NCBI GenBank assembly: GCA_028554795.2
Contig: CM068841.1
Coordinates: 26,283,308 to 26,347,307, forward strand
DNA from: Sinohyriopsis cumingii
Taxonomy: Eukaryota; Mollusca; Bivalvia; Unionida; Unionidae
Direction: 5' to 3'
Length of the DNA: 64,000 nucleotides
This document shows positions 62,305 to 64,000 of this stretch, in pieces. How positions within the stretch are numbered: the first letter of the stretch is position 1; each line of letters starts with the position of its first letter. The position numbers were made by a program, and so were the translations under genes. The notes under the pieces were generated by a model. That model was given only the letters and a program-made list of their open reading frames with translations, was not told the origin of the DNA and did not search any database.

Positions 62305-64000
62305 ACACGGGAACCAGGATATATATTCGTATGTAACGTGAAATGAGATTTACGAAATTAATGTACCAACTTCATAAGTCATTGTCTCAAAGTTGGCGGG
62401 TACAATTCGGGCATCCACAGTGGACTCAGAGCATGAACAACGCTATCGAAGAATTGTTACGAAAGACGCTAGCTGCTATCAGGACATTGCAAGTTTAAAT
62501 TATGTGTAATATCCGTTATGTTTCAGTGTTTGTACTTTACGTGAACAATGTGCCATAAAGTACTCATTAGCAAATTAAAAGAGGATATAAACAACATAAC
62601 ATAAGGAATAATTTCCATGTCCCAATTTAAAAAGCCAAACAAAATAAGACAATAAAACAAGGAAACATATCACCATCATTCAAAAACATGAGCTGGAAAT
62701 GATCAATAATTCTAATGAAATCAATCGTGTAGTTTTAATTAAGACTCAAATATCACAAAAAAGTAAAACGTTTAAATTAAATTACGTAATGGTTGTACTT
62801 ACCTACATGTGAATATGATGCCCGTGAGCACGTTCTCTCGTAGCGCAACCAGGTGTTTGGTTTGTTTACGGGCCTACAGTGGCTTTTATATTCATTACCT
62901 AAGATAGCGCATTGATCGATATATTTTATCTTGAATACGTTGCTTCCCGATAGCATATCTGAATTTAGGTAATAATATTTACTGAAAATAGCCTAACTTT
63001 GAATTCAGCAATGAAAAAAGGCCGTATAATATGCCTTATAAACCAGTATAATATCGTATGTCGGCAGTATGTTTTACAAAAGTTTATTGCAGTTATATTC
63101 ACTTATTAAAAGGATATACAATGTCTTGGCTATCGTTTTAGCTATTAGTTCGTATGACACAGTGCGGACTCGCACTTAAATATACCATTTACCCACTTAA
63201 CGCTTGTATTCTGTAATTAGCAGAGTTTTTTGTTTGTTGCTTGTCTAGTTTTGATTTTCTTTGGGGAGGACGGTTATATTTGTTATTTTATTTTGTTTTC
63301 TTATATTGTTGATCGTTTGATTGTTGTTGATGTTGTTGTTGCTATTGTTGTTGCTCGGGTTTTTTCTTAAGATCAAGTATACATGATTATAATCTCTTAT
63401 TGCCCTTGTGTATCTATTTGTTCTAGACCAACAAGTAGGTCTCCACTGTAATTTTCTGACATTAGTGGTAGCGGAGACCAACTTGGTCGGACCGTATTCC
63501 ATACTGCAGTTTTACGACACCACTTCTGACTATCGGACGCTTGCTTGAGCATTTATTTCTGCTGACCATGGTATGCAGATTGTAAGTAAAATCCCTCTCC
63601 TTTTGACCCACTGCATTAAATCCTTTAGAACACTAACTTTTTTAGTGTAAATTCTGTCAGAACGTAACACCTAAGTATACACGTATTAATGATCATTTTT
63701 TTAATTTAAAAACACATGCGTGGAAAGCAGCATCACTCCAAGGAAAGTAACCGCCATGTGAGGGATCTATCACAAAAATTGATTTCGAAGCTTTGCCCTC
63801 AAAGGGGACATGATACCCCAGAGTGGGCATGCGTGCCTTCAAGGTCTACATGCGTGCCCTCATTTACCCTGAAAGTATGACAAGGTAAAATTAAGAAAAT
63901 TGTCACGATATTGAATTGTTTTAGATTTCTTCCATTGTTTTGCGTTGTGCCCTTATATATATTTGTGCTCTTCGTGCTTCTTCTTTATCATCCCACAAAT
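61402..64000. other. AT-rich DNA, no gene supported
   Basis: Simple repeats are listed separately; a TTG-rich stretch lies at 63315-63355. Near 63830-63860 GCGTGCC repeats twice. No exon, RNA gene or mobile element recognised. Confidence 0.5.
62239..62302. repeat. (CT)n-(AC)n compound microsatellite
   Basis: About 13 TC units followed by about 18 AC units. Confidence 0.95.

Overview
The window looks like nuclear DNA of an invertebrate, most likely a bivalve mollusc. This is inferred from five things. There is an intronless very-large-GTPase (VLIG/GVIN-type) gene and a P2RX7-C-type domain exon. There are tRNA-derived SINEs with (AC)n tails and decayed gypsy and APE-type LINE copies. Non-coding DNA is very AT-rich with long (TA)n arrays. 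No rRNA or complete tRNA gene, operon, CRISPR or prokaryotic signal was seen.

Layout. 1-8.1 kb: AT-rich DNA with a minus-strand SINE (2.77-3.1 kb), two 5'-truncated LINE tails (3.25-4.14, 6.16-6.49 kb) and a decayed gypsy copy (6.88-8.1 kb). 8.3-12.4 kb: a plus-strand multi-exon pseudogene of an uncharacterised invertebrate repeat family. It still shows splice sites but carries stops in three of five exons. Tail-to-tail with it at 12.76-13.02 kb is a minus-strand terminal exon with a P2RX7 C-terminal-type domain. 14.4-17.3 kb: a decayed non-LTR retrotransposon with endonuclease and reverse transcriptase. 19.0-19.3 kb: a second gypsy fragment. 23-28 kb: a SINE, two long hairpin elements, a G-quadruplex motif and decayed tandem repeats. 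29.2-30.9 kb: an intact 562-residue single-exon gene on the minus strand, from a multi-copy invertebrate family of unknown function, with a TATA box and a duplicated CRE-containing upstream segment.

38.6-44.3 kb (minus): the main host gene, a VLIG-type GTPase of about 1,880 codons in one exon, interrupted by an apparent one-base deletion near 42,736. Around it lie seven (TA)n arrays (33.9-61.4 kb). At 47.5-48.6 kb is a ~1.1 kb inverted repeat with internally repetitive arms. At 50.5-50.85 kb two different near-perfect palindromes flank one (TA)n array. At 56.2-58.0 kb is a third gypsy copy, also without a reverse transcriptase core. The rest to 64 kb is AT-rich with no gene that can be supported.

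The genes do not form a pathway. The picture is one probable immune-type GTPase and one intact repeat-family gene embedded in transposon debris. Exon models and family names come from reading motifs by eye and from memory of protein families; no search was run.
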